A stretch of 46,184 nt of DNA from an uncultured Acidimicrobiales bacterium (GCA_938015295.1 CALLQB010000025.1:1-46184), one strand, 5' to 3'; shown: positions 15,594 through 24,202, numbered from the stretch's first letter. Notes: generated by a model not told the origin, from the letters alone. Translations and numbers: made by a program.

Positions 15594-17378
15594 GTGGATC
15601 TCGACCGTCTCAGAAATGTCTGCATCATCGCCCACATCGACCACGGCAAGTCAACGCTTGCCGACCGCATGCTCGAATTGTGTGGCGCAGTAGAGCAGCG
15701 AGACATGCGCGCCCAGTATCTCGACACCATGGATATTGAACGAGAACGTGGCATCACCATCAAGCTGCAGAGCGTGCGACTCGAGTGGAAAAACCACGTC
15801 ATCAACCTCATTGACACCCCCGGGCACGTTGATTTTGGTTACGAAGTGTCTCGCTCGCTTGCCGCGTGCGAAGGCGGCATTCTTGTCGTCGATGCGGCGC
15901 AGGGCATCGAAGCACAAACGCTGGCCAACTGTTATCTGGCCATCGAAAGCGACCTCGAACTCGTCGCCGTGCTGAACAAGATCGACCTGCCGGCGGCCGA
16001 TCCCGATCGGTACGCGATGGAAATCGAGAACGTTCTGGGCATCCCGGCCGAAGACATATTGCGTATTAGCGCAAAGACCGGCGAAAACGTCGAGGGCGTG
16101 CTCGATGCGGTTCTCGAACATATTCCGGCGCCGGAAGGCGACCCCGACAAGCCGCTGCAGGGGCTGATCTTCGATAGCCATTTCGACCAGTACCGCGGCG
16201 TGGTGAGCTCGGTTCGCGTGATGGACGGCGTGATGAAAAATCGCGACAAGTTCCGTTTCATCCAGGCAAACTCGGTGCACGAGGCAGACGAGATTGGCGT
16301 TCGTACGCCCGACAACACGCCGGTCGATCAACTCGGTCCCGGCGAGGTCGGCTACCTCATTGCAGGTATTAAGGACGTCGGCGAGGCAAAGTCGGGCGAA
16401 ACGGTGACGACTGCCAGCAAGGGGGCAACCGACGCTCTCGACGGCTACCGCGAACCAAAGCCCATGGTGTTCAGCGGTTTGTACCCAATCGACGGCGACG
16501 AGTTTGCGTTGCTGCGCGAGTCGCTCGAGAAGCTGCAGCTCAACGACTCGAGCTTCACGTATCAGCCAGAAACATCGGGCGCTCTAGGTCACGGCTTCCG
16601 CTGCGGATTCCTTGGCCTGCTCCACATGGAGATCATTCGTGAACGCCTCGAACGAGAGTTTGGCCTGAGCCTTATAGCCACAGCGCCTTCGGTCGAGTAC
16701 CGAGTCAACATGCCCCACGGCAAGGTTGTCGAGATCGACAACCCCAGCGATATGCCGTCGCCCGGCGACTTCGATTCGATTGAAGAGCCGTACCTTCGGG
16801 CGGCGATCATCACGCCAACCGACTACACCGGTGCGCTGATGGACCTGTGTCAGAGCAGCCGCGGTGTCATGGACAAGATCGAGTATCTATCGCCCGAGCG
16901 AGTCGAGTTGGTTTACCGTCTTCCGCTCGCCGAGGTGGTTCTCGATTTCTTCGACCAGATGAAGAGCCGGTCGCAGGGTTACGCCAGCCTCGATTACGAA
17001 CCTGATGGGTATTCGCCGGCCGACCTTGTGCGGGTCGATATTCTCCTTCACGGCGAGCCAGTCGATGCGTTCAGCTCGATTGTGCACCGCGAGAAGTCCT
17101 ACGCCTATGGCAGCCGAATGGCCACCAAACTCAAAGAGCTCATCCCGCGTCAACAGTTTGAGGTGCCGATTCAGGCAACTATCGGGGGCAACATCATCGC
17201 CCGCGAGACGGTGCGGGCGTATCGCAAGGATGTGACCGCAAAGTTGTATGGCGGCGATATCACTCGAAAGCGCAAACTGCTCGAGAAACAAAAGCAGGGC
17301 AAGAAGCGCATGAAAAACATCGGATCGGTCGAGATCCCACAGGAAGCGTTCATCAGCGCCCTGAAGCTCGACGATTGA
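15594..17378 (+). CDS. lepA: Elongation factor 4 (LepA)
   Basis: A 594-residue translational GTPase. G-domain motifs are [10 protein letters not shown] (P loop), RGITIK (switch I), DTPGHVDF (G3) and NKIDLP (G4). They are followed by EF-G-like domains and the LepA-specific C-terminal domain ([20 protein letters not shown]). LepA acts on the ribosome in back-translocation or initiation/biogenesis, depending on the study. GTG 15594 ([12 protein letters not shown]) is preferred to a TTG 27 bp upstream, because it gives the standard N-terminus just before the P loop. Confidence 0.97.
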   Translation: MDLDRLRNVCIIAHIDHGKSTLADRMLELCGAVEQRDMRAQYLDTMDIERERGITIKLQSVRLEWKNHVINLIDTPGHVDFGYEVSRSLAACEGGILVVDAAQGIEAQTLANCYLAIESDLELVAVLNKIDLPAADPDRYAMEIENVLGIPAEDILRISAKTGENVEGVLDAVLEHIPAPEGDPDKPLQGLIFDSHFDQYRGVVSSVRVMDGVMKNRDKFRFIQANSVHEADEIGVRTPDNTPVDQLGPGEVGYLIAGIKDVGEAKSGETVTTASKGATDALDGYREPKPMVFSGLYPIDGDEFALLRESLEKLQLNDSSFTYQPETSGALGHGFRCGFLGLLHMEIIRERLEREFGLSLIATAPSVEYRVNMPHGKVVEIDNPSDMPSPGDFDSIEEPYLRAAIITPTDYTGALMDLCQSSRGVMDKIEYLSPERVELVYRLPLAEVVLDFFDQMKSRSQGYASLDYEPDGYSPADLVRVDILLHGEPVDAFSSIVHREKSYAYGSRMATKLKELIPRQQFEVPIQATIGGNIIARETVRAYRKDVTAKLYGGDITRKRKLLEKQKQGKKRMKNIGSVEIPQEAFISALKLDD

Positions 17379-17427
17379 GTCTTGCTCTGAACTGAACGCT
17401 CTGAGTTCGAGGCGGTATGGTTTGCCT

Positions 17428-18438
17428 ATGGCAGATGCACCGTCGCTCGACGAACGCAAAGCAGCAATTTTGCAAGCTGTAGTGGAGGAGTACATCGCCA
17501 CTGCGCAGCCGGTGGGATCGTCGCGTGTCGCCGAGCAGGCATCGCTCACCGTCTCGTCGGCCACGGTACGCAACGAACTCGGGTTTCTCGAGTCTGAAGG
17601 ATTCCTTCATCAACCGCACACCAGTGCTGGCCGCATTCCCACCGACAAGGGCTACCGGTTCTTCGTCGATCACCTCGCTGGCCCGCCAAAGTTGGGGGCA
17701 GGCCAGAACCGTCAGGTCGAGAAGTTTTTCGACCAGACATCGAACGAGCTCGAAGCAATGTTGCGCGACACCACTCGACTTCTTACCGGGCTCACCGATT
17801 GCGCGGCGGTGGTTACCGGGCCCGGCTCCGACATCGCCACCATCAGATCGGTGCAGCTTGTCGATCTCAACGACCTCACGCTCATGGCGGTGACCGTGTT
17901 GTCGAATGGTGCAGTTGAGAAGAGGGTGATCCACCTCGATTCAGCGGTCGACACGACGCTCATGGGCCACGTCAACACGATTCTCGACGACAACTGTAGG
18001 GGTGCCTCGCTTAGCGGATTGCCCGAATGTGTCCCGTCGGGCATCGCTGGGGTTGACGCCCTTGTCGACCTGGCAGTGGCGGCGATGGCCGAGGACGGGG
18101 CTACGAACCCGGTGTATGTGGGCGGCCGGGCGATGCTTGCCGATTCCTTTGACGCCGTCGATACGGTCCGCGAAGTTCTGAGTCTCCTCGAGCGGCAGTT
18201 CATTGTGGTGTCGCTGATTCGCGACATTCTCGGCCGGGGGATGTCGGTCGCTATCGGCAACGAGACGGGCGTGCAGAATCTTGCCGAGTGCTCGTTGGTG
18301 GTCGCTCCGTACGAGGTTGAAGGCGAAGCAGTTGGCACGATTGGTCTGCTGGGTCCGACCCGAATGAACTACTCGCAGGCGCTGGCCGCTGTTGCCGTTG
18401 TTGGCACATCGCTCGGCGACCGTCTCAGTTCCGGATAG
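17428..18438 (+). CDS. hrcA: Heat-inducible transcription repressor HrcA
   Basis: A 336-residue protein. The N-terminal winged helix (VVEEYIATAQPVGSSRVAEQ, SATVRNELGFLESEGFLHQP) and the family signature HTSAGRIPTDKGYRFFVD are clear, followed by the GAF-like and dimerisation domains ending in GTIGLLGPTRMNYSQALAAV. HrcA represses chaperone operons by binding CIRCE elements and is kept active by GroEL. I see no CIRCE (TTAGCACTC-N9-GAGTGCTAA) upstream of hrcA or dnaJ, so its targets are probably elsewhere (groES/groEL). ATG 17428 was chosen over TTG 17422. The dnaJ gene follows after 76 bp. Confidence 0.96.
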   Translation: MADAPSLDERKAAILQAVVEEYIATAQPVGSSRVAEQASLTVSSATVRNELGFLESEGFLHQPHTSAGRIPTDKGYRFFVDHLAGPPKLGAGQNRQVEKFFDQTSNELEAMLRDTTRLLTGLTDCAAVVTGPGSDIATIRSVQLVDLNDLTLMAVTVLSNGAVEKRVIHLDSAVDTTLMGHVNTILDDNCRGASLSGLPECVPSGIAGVDALVDLAVAAMAEDGATNPVYVGGRAMLADSFDAVDTVREVLSLLERQFIVVSLIRDILGRGMSVAIGNETGVQNLAECSLVVAPYEVEGEAVGTIGLLGPTRMNYSQALAAVAVVGTSLGDRLSSG

Positions 18439-18514
18439 TCCGCCGACACTCCTGCAACCGTCACAGCTCGCCCAGTAGGAATTTGCGCGCAGTAGGCGGC
18501 ATGCTGGTGGCAGC

Positions 18515-19645
18515 ATGGCTAACGACTACTACGCAATTCTTGGTGTTTCCCGCGACGCTGACGACGCGACTATCAAGAAGGCATACCGCACGCTCGCTCG
18601 CGAGTTTCATCCCGACCGCAACCCCGGCGATGCCGAAGCCGAGTCGAGGTTCAAGGAACTCGCGGTTGCGTATGAAGTGCTCAGCGACCCCGAGAAGCGA
18701 GCCCGCTTCGATCGATTCGGTGCCGAAGGTGTCGGCGGGGCCGGCGGTCCCGGTATGGGCGATGTCTTCAACGGTGGCATCGGCGATCTCTTTGATGTCT
18801 TTTTCGGTGGGGGTGGCGGTGGGGGAGGCAACCCCTTCGGTGGTGGCGCTACCACCGACCACCGGGCAGGCGAAGATCTCGAAACAGTTCTCGAGGTGCC
18901 TTTCGAACGGGCGGTGTTTGGCGGCGAGCAGTCGATCGATGTTGCGACCGCCGTTGGGTGCGATGCGTGCGAAGGGTCTGGCTGCAACGCCGGGACTTCG
19001 CCGGTTACGTGCTCGCAGTGCGATGGCGCCGGCCAGATTCGCCAGGTGCGACGATCAATCCTTGGTCAGATGGTCAGCGCATCGCCGTGTGTGGCGTGTA
19101 GCGCTACCGGTCAGCAGATTCCCGACCCTTGCGGCTCGTGTGGCGGCGAAGGTCGGGTTCGCGAAACCCGGTCGTACTCTGTCGACGTGCCGGCGGGCGT
19201 CGGCGACGGGTCGACGTTGCGGCTCACCGGCCGCGGTGCCGTTGGTCGAAGGGGTGGAGGGTCGGGCGACCTGTATGTCCACCTTCGCGTGCAGCCACAC
19301 GAGCGTTTCCAGCGCGACGGCTACGATCTCATCGACAGCTTGCCTGTCGGTATTGCACAAGCGGCGCTTGGCGCAGCGATCGAATACGAAACGCTTGATG
19401 GCACCGAAGACATGGTGATCAAGCCCGGCACACAGCCGGGGCGTGTCTTCCGGCTGCGGGGCCGTGGCGTGCCGCACCTCGATGGCCGTGGCCGCGGCGA
19501 CCTGTTGGTCAGAGTTGCGGTTGCTGTGCCCGAAAGTCTCAGCGATGAAGAGACAGAGTTGCTGAAAAAGTTCGCTGAGCTTCGTGGTGAAAGTGTCGCT
19601 CCCGAGGCGGGTTTCCTGAAGAAGATCCGCTCTGCGTTTAAGTAA
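18515..19645 (+). CDS. dnaJ: Chaperone DnaJ
   Basis: A 376-residue type I DnaJ. It has a J domain (1-70, HPD at 32-34), a Gly/Phe-rich linker (72-110, including eight consecutive glycines) and a zinc-binding domain with four Cys pairs: 148/151, 165/168, 191/194 and 205/208. The third repeat reads CVACSATG, departing from CxxCxGxG by Gly to Ala. A C-terminal substrate-binding domain (VDVPAGVGDGSTLRLTGRG, GDLLVRVAVAVPESLS) completes it. DnaJ stimulates DnaK ATPase and delivers unfolded clients. The stop TAA directly touches the rsmE GTG. Confidence 0.97.
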   Translation: MANDYYAILGVSRDADDATIKKAYRTLAREFHPDRNPGDAEAESRFKELAVAYEVLSDPEKRARFDRFGAEGVGGAGGPGMGDVFNGGIGDLFDVFFGGGGGGGGNPFGGGATTDHRAGEDLETVLEVPFERAVFGGEQSIDVATAVGCDACEGSGCNAGTSPVTCSQCDGAGQIRQVRRSILGQMVSASPCVACSATGQQIPDPCGSCGGEGRVRETRSYSVDVPAGVGDGSTLRLTGRGAVGRRGGGSGDLYVHLRVQPHERFQRDGYDLIDSLPVGIAQAALGAAIEYETLDGTEDMVIKPGTQPGRVFRLRGRGVPHLDGRGRGDLLVRVAVAVPESLSDEETELLKKFAELRGESVAPEAGFLKKIRSAFK

Positions 19646-20365
19646 GTGTCAAGATTGCAGGGCCCAGATGGCACTGGCGGGCCGCATATTTTCGTTGACG
19701 ATCTGCATCATCCGGTCGCCTCTGACGCCGATGCGCACCATCTGACCAAGGCGCTGCGAGTGCGCGCCGGCGATCCAATGACGGTGAGCGATGGCCAGGG
19801 AAGTTGGCGTGCCTGTCGATACGGCGCAACGATCGCTCTTGATGGTGACATCGTCAAGGTCGCTCCTCCCGCCTATCAAATTGGCGTCGCGTTCGCGTTG
19901 GTAAAGGGCTCTAAGCCCGAGCTTGCGACGCAGAAGCTCACGGAGCTGGGCGTTGACCGCATTATCCTTGTGGCGGCCGAGCGGTCGGTCGCGAAGTGGG
20001 ATGATGCGAAGGTTTCCAAGAACCTCGAACGATTACGTCGCGTTGCCTCTGAAGCCTCGATGCAGTCGCGGCGGCTGTGGCTGCCCGAGGTGTCGGGCGT
20101 CATGACCTTGTCGGACCTACTGGATGATTCCGCTCAGGTCGGCGGTGCTGTTGCATTGGCCGAGCCGGGTGGCTGTTGCTTTACTGGCACCGAACGGTTG
20201 GTCGTCGTTGGTCCCGAAGGGGGCTGGACGCCGACCGAACTTGGTTTGGCGAACCAGACCGTTGCGCTTGGTTCAACCATCCTTCGTGCCGAGACTGCAG
20301 CCATCGTCGCCGGTGCAACACTGGCGCAGGTGCGTGACGGGTTCGTTCGAGTCGTCGACGGGTAA
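19646..20365 (+). CDS. rsmE: 16S rRNA (uracil-1498-N3)-methyltransferase RsmE
   Basis: A 239-residue SPOUT methyltransferase. Family segments are HHLTKALRVRAGD (N-terminal PUA-like part), FALVKGSKPELATQKLTELG, VVVGPEGGWTPTEL and LGSTILRAETAAI, the last two forming the knotted SAM site. It methylates U1498 of 16S rRNA. The gene starts with GTG immediately after the dnaJ TAA, a stop-start junction that implies translational coupling. The order dnaJ-rsmE is conserved in many Gram-positive bacteria. Confidence 0.94.
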   Translation: MSRLQGPDGTGGPHIFVDDLHHPVASDADAHHLTKALRVRAGDPMTVSDGQGSWRACRYGATIALDGDIVKVAPPAYQIGVAFALVKGSKPELATQKLTELGVDRIILVAAERSVAKWDDAKVSKNLERLRRVASEASMQSRRLWLPEVSGVMTLSDLLDDSAQVGGAVALAEPGGCCFTGTERLVVVGPEGGWTPTELGLANQTVALGSTILRAETAAIVAGATLAQVRDGFVRVVDG

Positions 20366-20668
20366 CCACGCAGAGCGGTTTCGGGGGCAAAGGTGGTCGA
20401 TCAAAAATGCACACAGCGTGGAGTCGATGCCCTCCTGCGTGACCTAGTCGGGGACCGAGCGGCAAAAAACGACAGAAAAGCAACGTTGCGTCCGCTTTTG
20501 CGCACTCTGAGTCATATGACCTACTCTTGGCGTAGGTCACGCTACGTGTGCAGGTCGTCGGTTTCTGACGATGTCACTTCTCCGAAGCGTGCGGGCACAT
20601 GCGAGGTGGTTACCAGTAGCTCCAACCGGAGCCTCTTGGACCGCAACGCTGAGTAGGAATCAGGACAC
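20366..20668. other. 303-bp intergenic region upstream of the BldD-like gene
   Basis: No credible gene is seen. It contains a perfect 8-bp inverted repeat (20517-20524 with 20532-20539), an overlapping BldD-box-like site (20537-20549) and a possible extended promoter near 20497-20527 (TACTCT as a TANNNT -10 element). These suggest a regulated promoter for the BldD-like gene rather than read-through from rsmE. Confidence 0.5.
20517..20549. promoter_or_regulatory. Candidate operator: inverted repeat plus BldD-box-like site
   Basis: TGACCTAC (20517-20524), a 7-base spacer and GTAGGTCA (20532-20539) form a perfect inverted repeat. Overlapping it, TCACGCTACGTGT (20537-20549) matches the Streptomyces BldD consensus TNAC-N5-GTNA except for the last base. 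The sites lie 120-150 bp upstream of the BldD-like start, so autoregulation is plausible, as reported for Streptomyces BldD. Confidence 0.45.
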
Positions 20669-21211
20669 ATGGACAACGACGATCTTCACGGCGATGTGTA
20701 TTCGCAAAAGGTGGGCGACCGACTGCGGGCAATCCGCCGGCAAAAGCGCCTATCGCTCCAAGAGGTAGAAGCATCCTCTGATCAGGAGTTCAAGGCATCA
20801 GTCTTGGGCGCCTACGAACGCGGCGAACGTGCTATCTCGGTTCCGAGATTGCAGCGCCTAGCGTTGTTCTACAACGTGCCAATCGATCAACTACTGCCCG
20901 TCGAGGTTCCTGATTTCGGCGTCGAGGTGCAAAGCACCACCATCGACCTCACCGAAGTTCCCGCACGTCGCCCAGCGAAGTCGGTCACGATCGATCTTGC
21001 TCGACTCGAAGCGCTGTCGGGGCCGGAGTCGGAGATGCTCAACCGTTATCTGCAGATGGTGCAGGTGCAGCGTCAGGACTTCAACGGCCGCGTGCTCACG
21101 ATTCGCCGCGACGACCTCCAAGCAATTGCAGCGATCCTCGGCACCGTCATCGAAGGAGCCGTGCCGCGCCTCGATGAACTCGGTCTCTGCTACGTGGCTC
21201 CGGCCGTCTAA
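20669..21211 (+). CDS. BldD-like transcriptional regulator with c-di-GMP signature
   Basis: A 180-residue protein. Residues 12-77 are an Xre-type helix-turn-helix (VGDRLRAIRRQKRLSLQEVE, VLGAYERGERAISVPRLQRL), closely parallel to Streptomyces BldD. A 30-residue linker follows, then a C-terminal domain (107-160). In BldD this domain binds a c-di-GMP tetramer through an RGD and an RQDD motif 8 residues apart. Here the corresponding residues are Arg135-Gln-Asp137 and Arg146-Arg-Asp-Asp149, with exactly the same spacing and the charged residues kept. I infer c-di-GMP-dependent dimerisation and DNA binding. The upstream region has a BldD-box-like site. Confidence 0.85.
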   Translation: MDNDDLHGDVYSQKVGDRLRAIRRQKRLSLQEVEASSDQEFKASVLGAYERGERAISVPRLQRLALFYNVPIDQLLPVEVPDFGVEVQSTTIDLTEVPARRPAKSVTIDLARLEALSGPESEMLNRYLQMVQVQRQDFNGRVLTIRRDDLQAIAAILGTVIEGAVPRLDELGLCYVAPAV

Positions 21212-21319
21212 CAGCCACGCCTTCGTTGCCTGTCGCAAAATAGTGACAGCGACCAGTAACGCTACGGTTCCCCTTTCGGTACCCGGAGTGTGTAAGGCTG
21301 CCTGCGGAGGCAGTCACCG

Positions 21320-22753
21320 GTGGAGTCAGCGCGCTCACAAAAACCCCTAGAACTACGCCAGCGCGTCGACACTTCGAGTGGTCGAGGTGAGTTAACCATT
21401 CGCGGCGATACCGAAATCGCTCGACGGATCGACGGCGACGTTACGGTCACCTCGGGGTCAGTCGACGTCACCGGCCTTATCACCGGCAGCCTCTTTGTGG
21501 TTGGGGGCCATGTGCGAGTGCTCGGCACCGTTGCGGGTTCGGTCGAAAACCTTGGCGGCGTGGTCGAAATCCATGGCGTTGTCGAGGGTAAAGTCCTCGG
21601 GCCGCCTCCTGCGACACGAATCGGCCGTCACGCTGTCGTGGGGCTTACCTCAAACGATTCGGTCAAACCCGTTCCCGAGCCAGCCGCCGACGCGCAGCGC
21701 TTCGACTCGGCCGATCGGTGGCGTCTCGGAGCTAGCTTGCTCGGCGCCGCAGCCGCAATTGCGCTGGTCGGCGTGGTTGTCCTCGGCACCAACAACGACC
21801 CGTCGCCTAGTGCCTTCGACGTCGTCGTCGTCGAGCAGACGGAAAATGCTGCCGGAACCGTCGCTGGAAGCATCGAATACCAAGAACCCGACCCGGTGAA
21901 GCCGCTCAGTCGAGCAGAAACCGAAGCCGAGATCGCGCGCGCAAAGTCACTGCTCGACGACCTGGTGCTTGCTCGACGCGAGAACGCCGAAGCTGTGCCA
22001 GCGTTGTGGCAAATCACGCCGGCGATCGACGCCCTCTGCTTGCCATGGGAGCAATTGGTCGGCGAAAGCACCAAAGGGGTGCGGGTCGTCACCGACCCTT
22101 GTGAAGTCAGCGGCCGCTGGACCGATTCGCTGTCGGCCGACGAGTTCACCGACGCCGCCGAGCTCACGGTTGGGCCGCTGGTTCCCATCGATGTCGTCAT
22201 TCAGTCGGGCGCATTGGCCTGGGACGACGACACCAAACGTCGCTATCTGGCCGATACAACCAGCCCCGAAACGCTGCAAGTAATGTCGCAGAGCCGCACC
22301 ATCGATCGTGGCGGCCGCGCACCCGATCAATGGAAACCCGAAAACATTGCGGTGTGGTGCGCGTATGCCATCGACTGGGTAAGCGTGAAGACCCGGTGGG
22401 GCCTCACCGCAACCAGCGCCGAGCTTTCGGCGCTTGAAGAAATGATCGCAAGTTGCGTCGATCCGGCATCTCGCGGGCCCAACCCCACCCACACGCGTGC
22501 CGAGCGGCCCGTCGCCGCCATTGGGCTTAACGAAGGTTCGTTCGCCTCCGATCAGCCCGAAGGTGATGATCCGGTTGTCGAGGCGCCTGCCGACGGGTTT
22601 TTCCCGTGCGATGCGAGTTACCCCGATCTTTGTATCCCGCCAGCGCCGCCCCCGCTGACGTGCGAAGACGTTGGCGTTGTCGATTTTCAGGTCGTTGGCG
22701 ACGACCCGCACAACTTTGACACCAACGGCGACGGCATTGGCTGCAGCATCTGA
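21320..22753 (+). CDS. Membrane protein: bactofilin-like domain, degenerate HNH domain, excalibur domain
   Basis: A 477-residue protein of unusual architecture. Residues 25-105 show short beta-helix-like repeats (ELTIRGD, DGDVTVTSGSVDVTGLITGS, VRVLGTVAGSVENLGGVVE) resembling bactofilins/polymer-forming proteins. Residues 136-156 form one transmembrane helix. Residues 250-380 align with the DUF1524/GmrSD-type HNH domain, but the catalytic DHxVPL motif reads VGPLVPIDVV (284-293) and the later Asn-containing motif reads SRTIDRGGRAPDQW (325-338); the scaffold CAYAIDWVSVKTRWGL (347-362) remains. Residues 448-477 carry an excalibur Ca-binding signature (CEDVGVVDF, then DTNGDGIGC). GTG 21320 follows GGAGG (21306-21310). 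It is probably a wall-facing structural protein, not an active nuclease. Confidence 0.75.
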   Translation: MESARSQKPLELRQRVDTSSGRGELTIRGDTEIARRIDGDVTVTSGSVDVTGLITGSLFVVGGHVRVLGTVAGSVENLGGVVEIHGVVEGKVLGPPPATRIGRHAVVGLTSNDSVKPVPEPAADAQRFDSADRWRLGASLLGAAAAIALVGVVVLGTNNDPSPSAFDVVVVEQTENAAGTVAGSIEYQEPDPVKPLSRAETEAEIARAKSLLDDLVLARRENAEAVPALWQITPAIDALCLPWEQLVGESTKGVRVVTDPCEVSGRWTDSLSADEFTDAAELTVGPLVPIDVVIQSGALAWDDDTKRRYLADTTSPETLQVMSQSRTIDRGGRAPDQWKPENIAVWCAYAIDWVSVKTRWGLTATSAELSALEEMIASCVDPASRGPNPTHTRAERPVAAIGLNEGSFASDQPEGDDPVVEAPADGFFPCDASYPDLCIPPAPPPLTCEDVGVVDFQVVGDDPHNFDTNGDGIGCSI

Positions 22754-22778
22754 CGACTGCCCCTTGTAGGGTCATCGT

Positions 22779-23222
22779 ATGAGTTTGTGGACACCAGACG
22801 GTGAGCATCCGGTCAGTAAAGAGTCGCCAGCCCCCGCGCAGCAGGCACCAAGCCAAGCGCCTCCCGGCCCGCACGATATGCCGGCATTCGAGGACCTCTC
22901 GCCTGAAGAGCAGGAACAGGCTCGCGAGATCGCCGCCGAGATGGCCGAAGCCCAAGCCCGCATTGCAGGCACGCCGGCCAACGTAGTTATCGCAAATCAC
23001 GCTATGGGCATGTACGAACTTGCGGCGATTCACCTTTCGCAGGAACAGCCCAACCTCGGCGAAGCAAAGCTTGCGATCGATGCCATGTCGGCTGTTGTCG
23101 AAGGGCTCTCTGGCCAGCTCGGCGAGAACGAGCCGACGCTGCGCGAAGCGTTAGGCCAGCTGCGCTTGGTCTTCGTCGAATTGTCGAACCAGGCACCAGC
23201 GGCCTCCGGTGGCGGCGAGTAA
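22779..23222 (+). CDS. DUF1844 family protein
   Basis: A 147-residue acidic protein. After a Pro/Ala/Gln-rich N-terminus (residues 12-33) comes a helical domain typical of DUF1844 (ANHAMGMYELAAIHL, AKLAIDAMSAVVEGLSGQLG, LREALGQLRLVFVEL). The biochemical role is unknown. In many actinobacteria a DUF1844 gene lies directly upstream of infC, as here, which supports the call and hints at a link with translation. ATG 22779 is preceded by only a weak ribosome site. The gene ends 235 bp before the infC start. Confidence 0.82.
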   Translation: MSLWTPDGEHPVSKESPAPAQQAPSQAPPGPHDMPAFEDLSPEEQEQAREIAAEMAEAQARIAGTPANVVIANHAMGMYELAAIHLSQEQPNLGEAKLAIDAMSAVVEGLSGQLGENEPTLREALGQLRLVFVELSNQAPAASGGGE

Positions 23223-23245
23223 CAGGTTTCTTGCCCAATCGGGTT

Positions 23246-23436
23246 AGAGTGAACGTTGACAACCGAACAAGAAGGCTCCCGCCTCACCTACGCACGGCTT
23301 ACGTTCGTCAGGTTCTTCTGTTTCTCACCAGCTTTCGCTGGTGATTTTCGTCGAGCGGGTTCCCGATTTTCGGAAATCCGCTCTTCTTTATTTTTGGGGC
23401 GAGCGTTTTACACACCCTGCGAAAGGACATAACTGC
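23246..23436 (+). promoter_or_regulatory. infC leader with two hairpins, the second terminator-like
   Basis: The 5' leader of infC. TAGAGT (23246-23251) fits a TANNNT -10 box, but the -35 is weak. Hairpin 1 is CACCAGC (23326-23332) / GCTGGTG (23337-23343), followed by ATTTT. Hairpin 2 is 23353-23365 / 23371-23383 (13-bp stem with one wobble and one mismatch), followed by TTCTTTATTTTT. The second has the form of an intrinsic terminator placed upstream of the gene, so transcription attenuation is likely. Ribosomal protein L20 controls this operon through leader RNA in Bacillus; a similar logic here is inference. Confidence 0.6.
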
Positions 23437-23457
23437 ATGCGGAACGAGCGTCGATAA
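23437..23457 (+). CDS. Six-codon upstream ORF abutting the infC start
   Basis: ATG CGG AAC GAG CGT CGA TAA, encoding MRNERR, is preceded by AAAGGA (23422-23427) at ideal spacing. Its TAA is followed immediately by the infC GTG at 23458, in the same frame. The best ribosome site thus belongs to this mini-ORF, and IF-3 would be made by termination and restart. IF-3 itself disfavours weak start contexts, which makes an autoregulatory role attractive. No homologue comparison was possible. Confidence 0.5.
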   Translation: MRNERR

Positions 23458-24114
23458 GTGGCCCAATCAGACGAGCCTCGTATCAATGATCGCATTCGAG
23501 CCCGTGAGGTACGACTGGTCGCCGCCGATGGCGAACAGATCGGTATCAAACCGCTTCCCGAAGCACTGGCTATGGCCAGAGCTCAGGATCTTGACCTAGT
23601 CGAAGTCGCCGACAAGGCACGCCCGCCGGTGTGTCGCATCATGGACTACGGCAAGTACAAGTACGAAGCGGCTCAACGAGCCAAAGAATCGCGTAAGAAG
23701 AGTACAAACGTCTCCGTCAAGGAGATGAAGTACCGCACGAGAATCGGTAAAGGCGACTTCGACACCAAAACACGAAACGTCGAGAAGTTCCTCTTCGAAG
23801 GCAACAAAGTCAAAGTGACCATCATGTTCCGGGGCCGCGAAATGCAGCATCCAGAGCTAGGACGCAAAATCCTTGACCAAGTTGCCGCCGCGGTGGTTCA
23901 TGCCGGAGCAGTCGAGGTCTATCCCAAACAGGATGGCCGAAACATGATCATGGTTATGGCCCCCGACAAAAAGGCACAGGCTCTGTGGAAAGCCGAGCAA
24001 GAAGCTGAACGACAAGCTGCTGAGGCTGAACAAAACTCGAACGACGACAGCACTGTCGACGATCGGGCAGAAGATTCCGCCGCACCAGAACAAACCGACG
24101 ACAGCGCCGAGTAG
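23458..24114 (+). CDS. infC: Translation initiation factor IF-3
   Basis: A 218-residue protein. The N-terminal domain (PRINDRIRAREVRLVAADGE), linker region (CRIMDYGKYKYEAAQRAKES) and C-terminal domain (GDFDTKTRNVEKFL, KVTIMFRGREMQHPELG, KQDGRNMIMVMAP) are standard. IF-3 keeps 30S subunits free and checks start-codon pairing. It carries an extra acidic Glu/Asp/Ala-rich tail of about 45 residues (174-218) not found in most bacteria. GTG 23458 lies directly after the stop codon of the six-codon ORF. First gene of infC-rpmI-rplT. Confidence 0.97.
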   Translation: MAQSDEPRINDRIRAREVRLVAADGEQIGIKPLPEALAMARAQDLDLVEVADKARPPVCRIMDYGKYKYEAAQRAKESRKKSTNVSVKEMKYRTRIGKGDFDTKTRNVEKFLFEGNKVKVTIMFRGREMQHPELGRKILDQVAAAVVHAGAVEVYPKQDGRNMIMVMAPDKKAQALWKAEQEAERQAAEAEQNSNDDSTVDDRAEDSAAPEQTDDSAE

Positions 24115-24169
24115 CACCCCGGGCGTCAACATCTCGCCTGCCGCTCAAGGCAATCACACATCGATCTTG

Positions 24170-24202
24170 CAGTCTTCCGGCACCGGTGGTGCCGCCAGAC
24201 TG
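24170..24202 (+). promoter_or_regulatory. Structured hairpin between infC and rpmI
   Basis: An outer stem CAGTCT (24170-24175) / AGACTG (24197-24202) and an inner stem CGGCACC (24178-24184) / GGTGCCG (24188-24194) are joined by a symmetric 2x2 internal loop and closed by a GGT loop. No T-tract follows, so it is not a terminator. It may be a processing site or an L20/L35 binding structure in the operon mRNA. Confidence 0.45.

Noticed and set aside
17379..18514. CIRCE element near hrcA or dnaJ
   Set aside because: I looked for TTAGCACTC and GAGTGCTAA in the upstream spacers of both genes and found neither.
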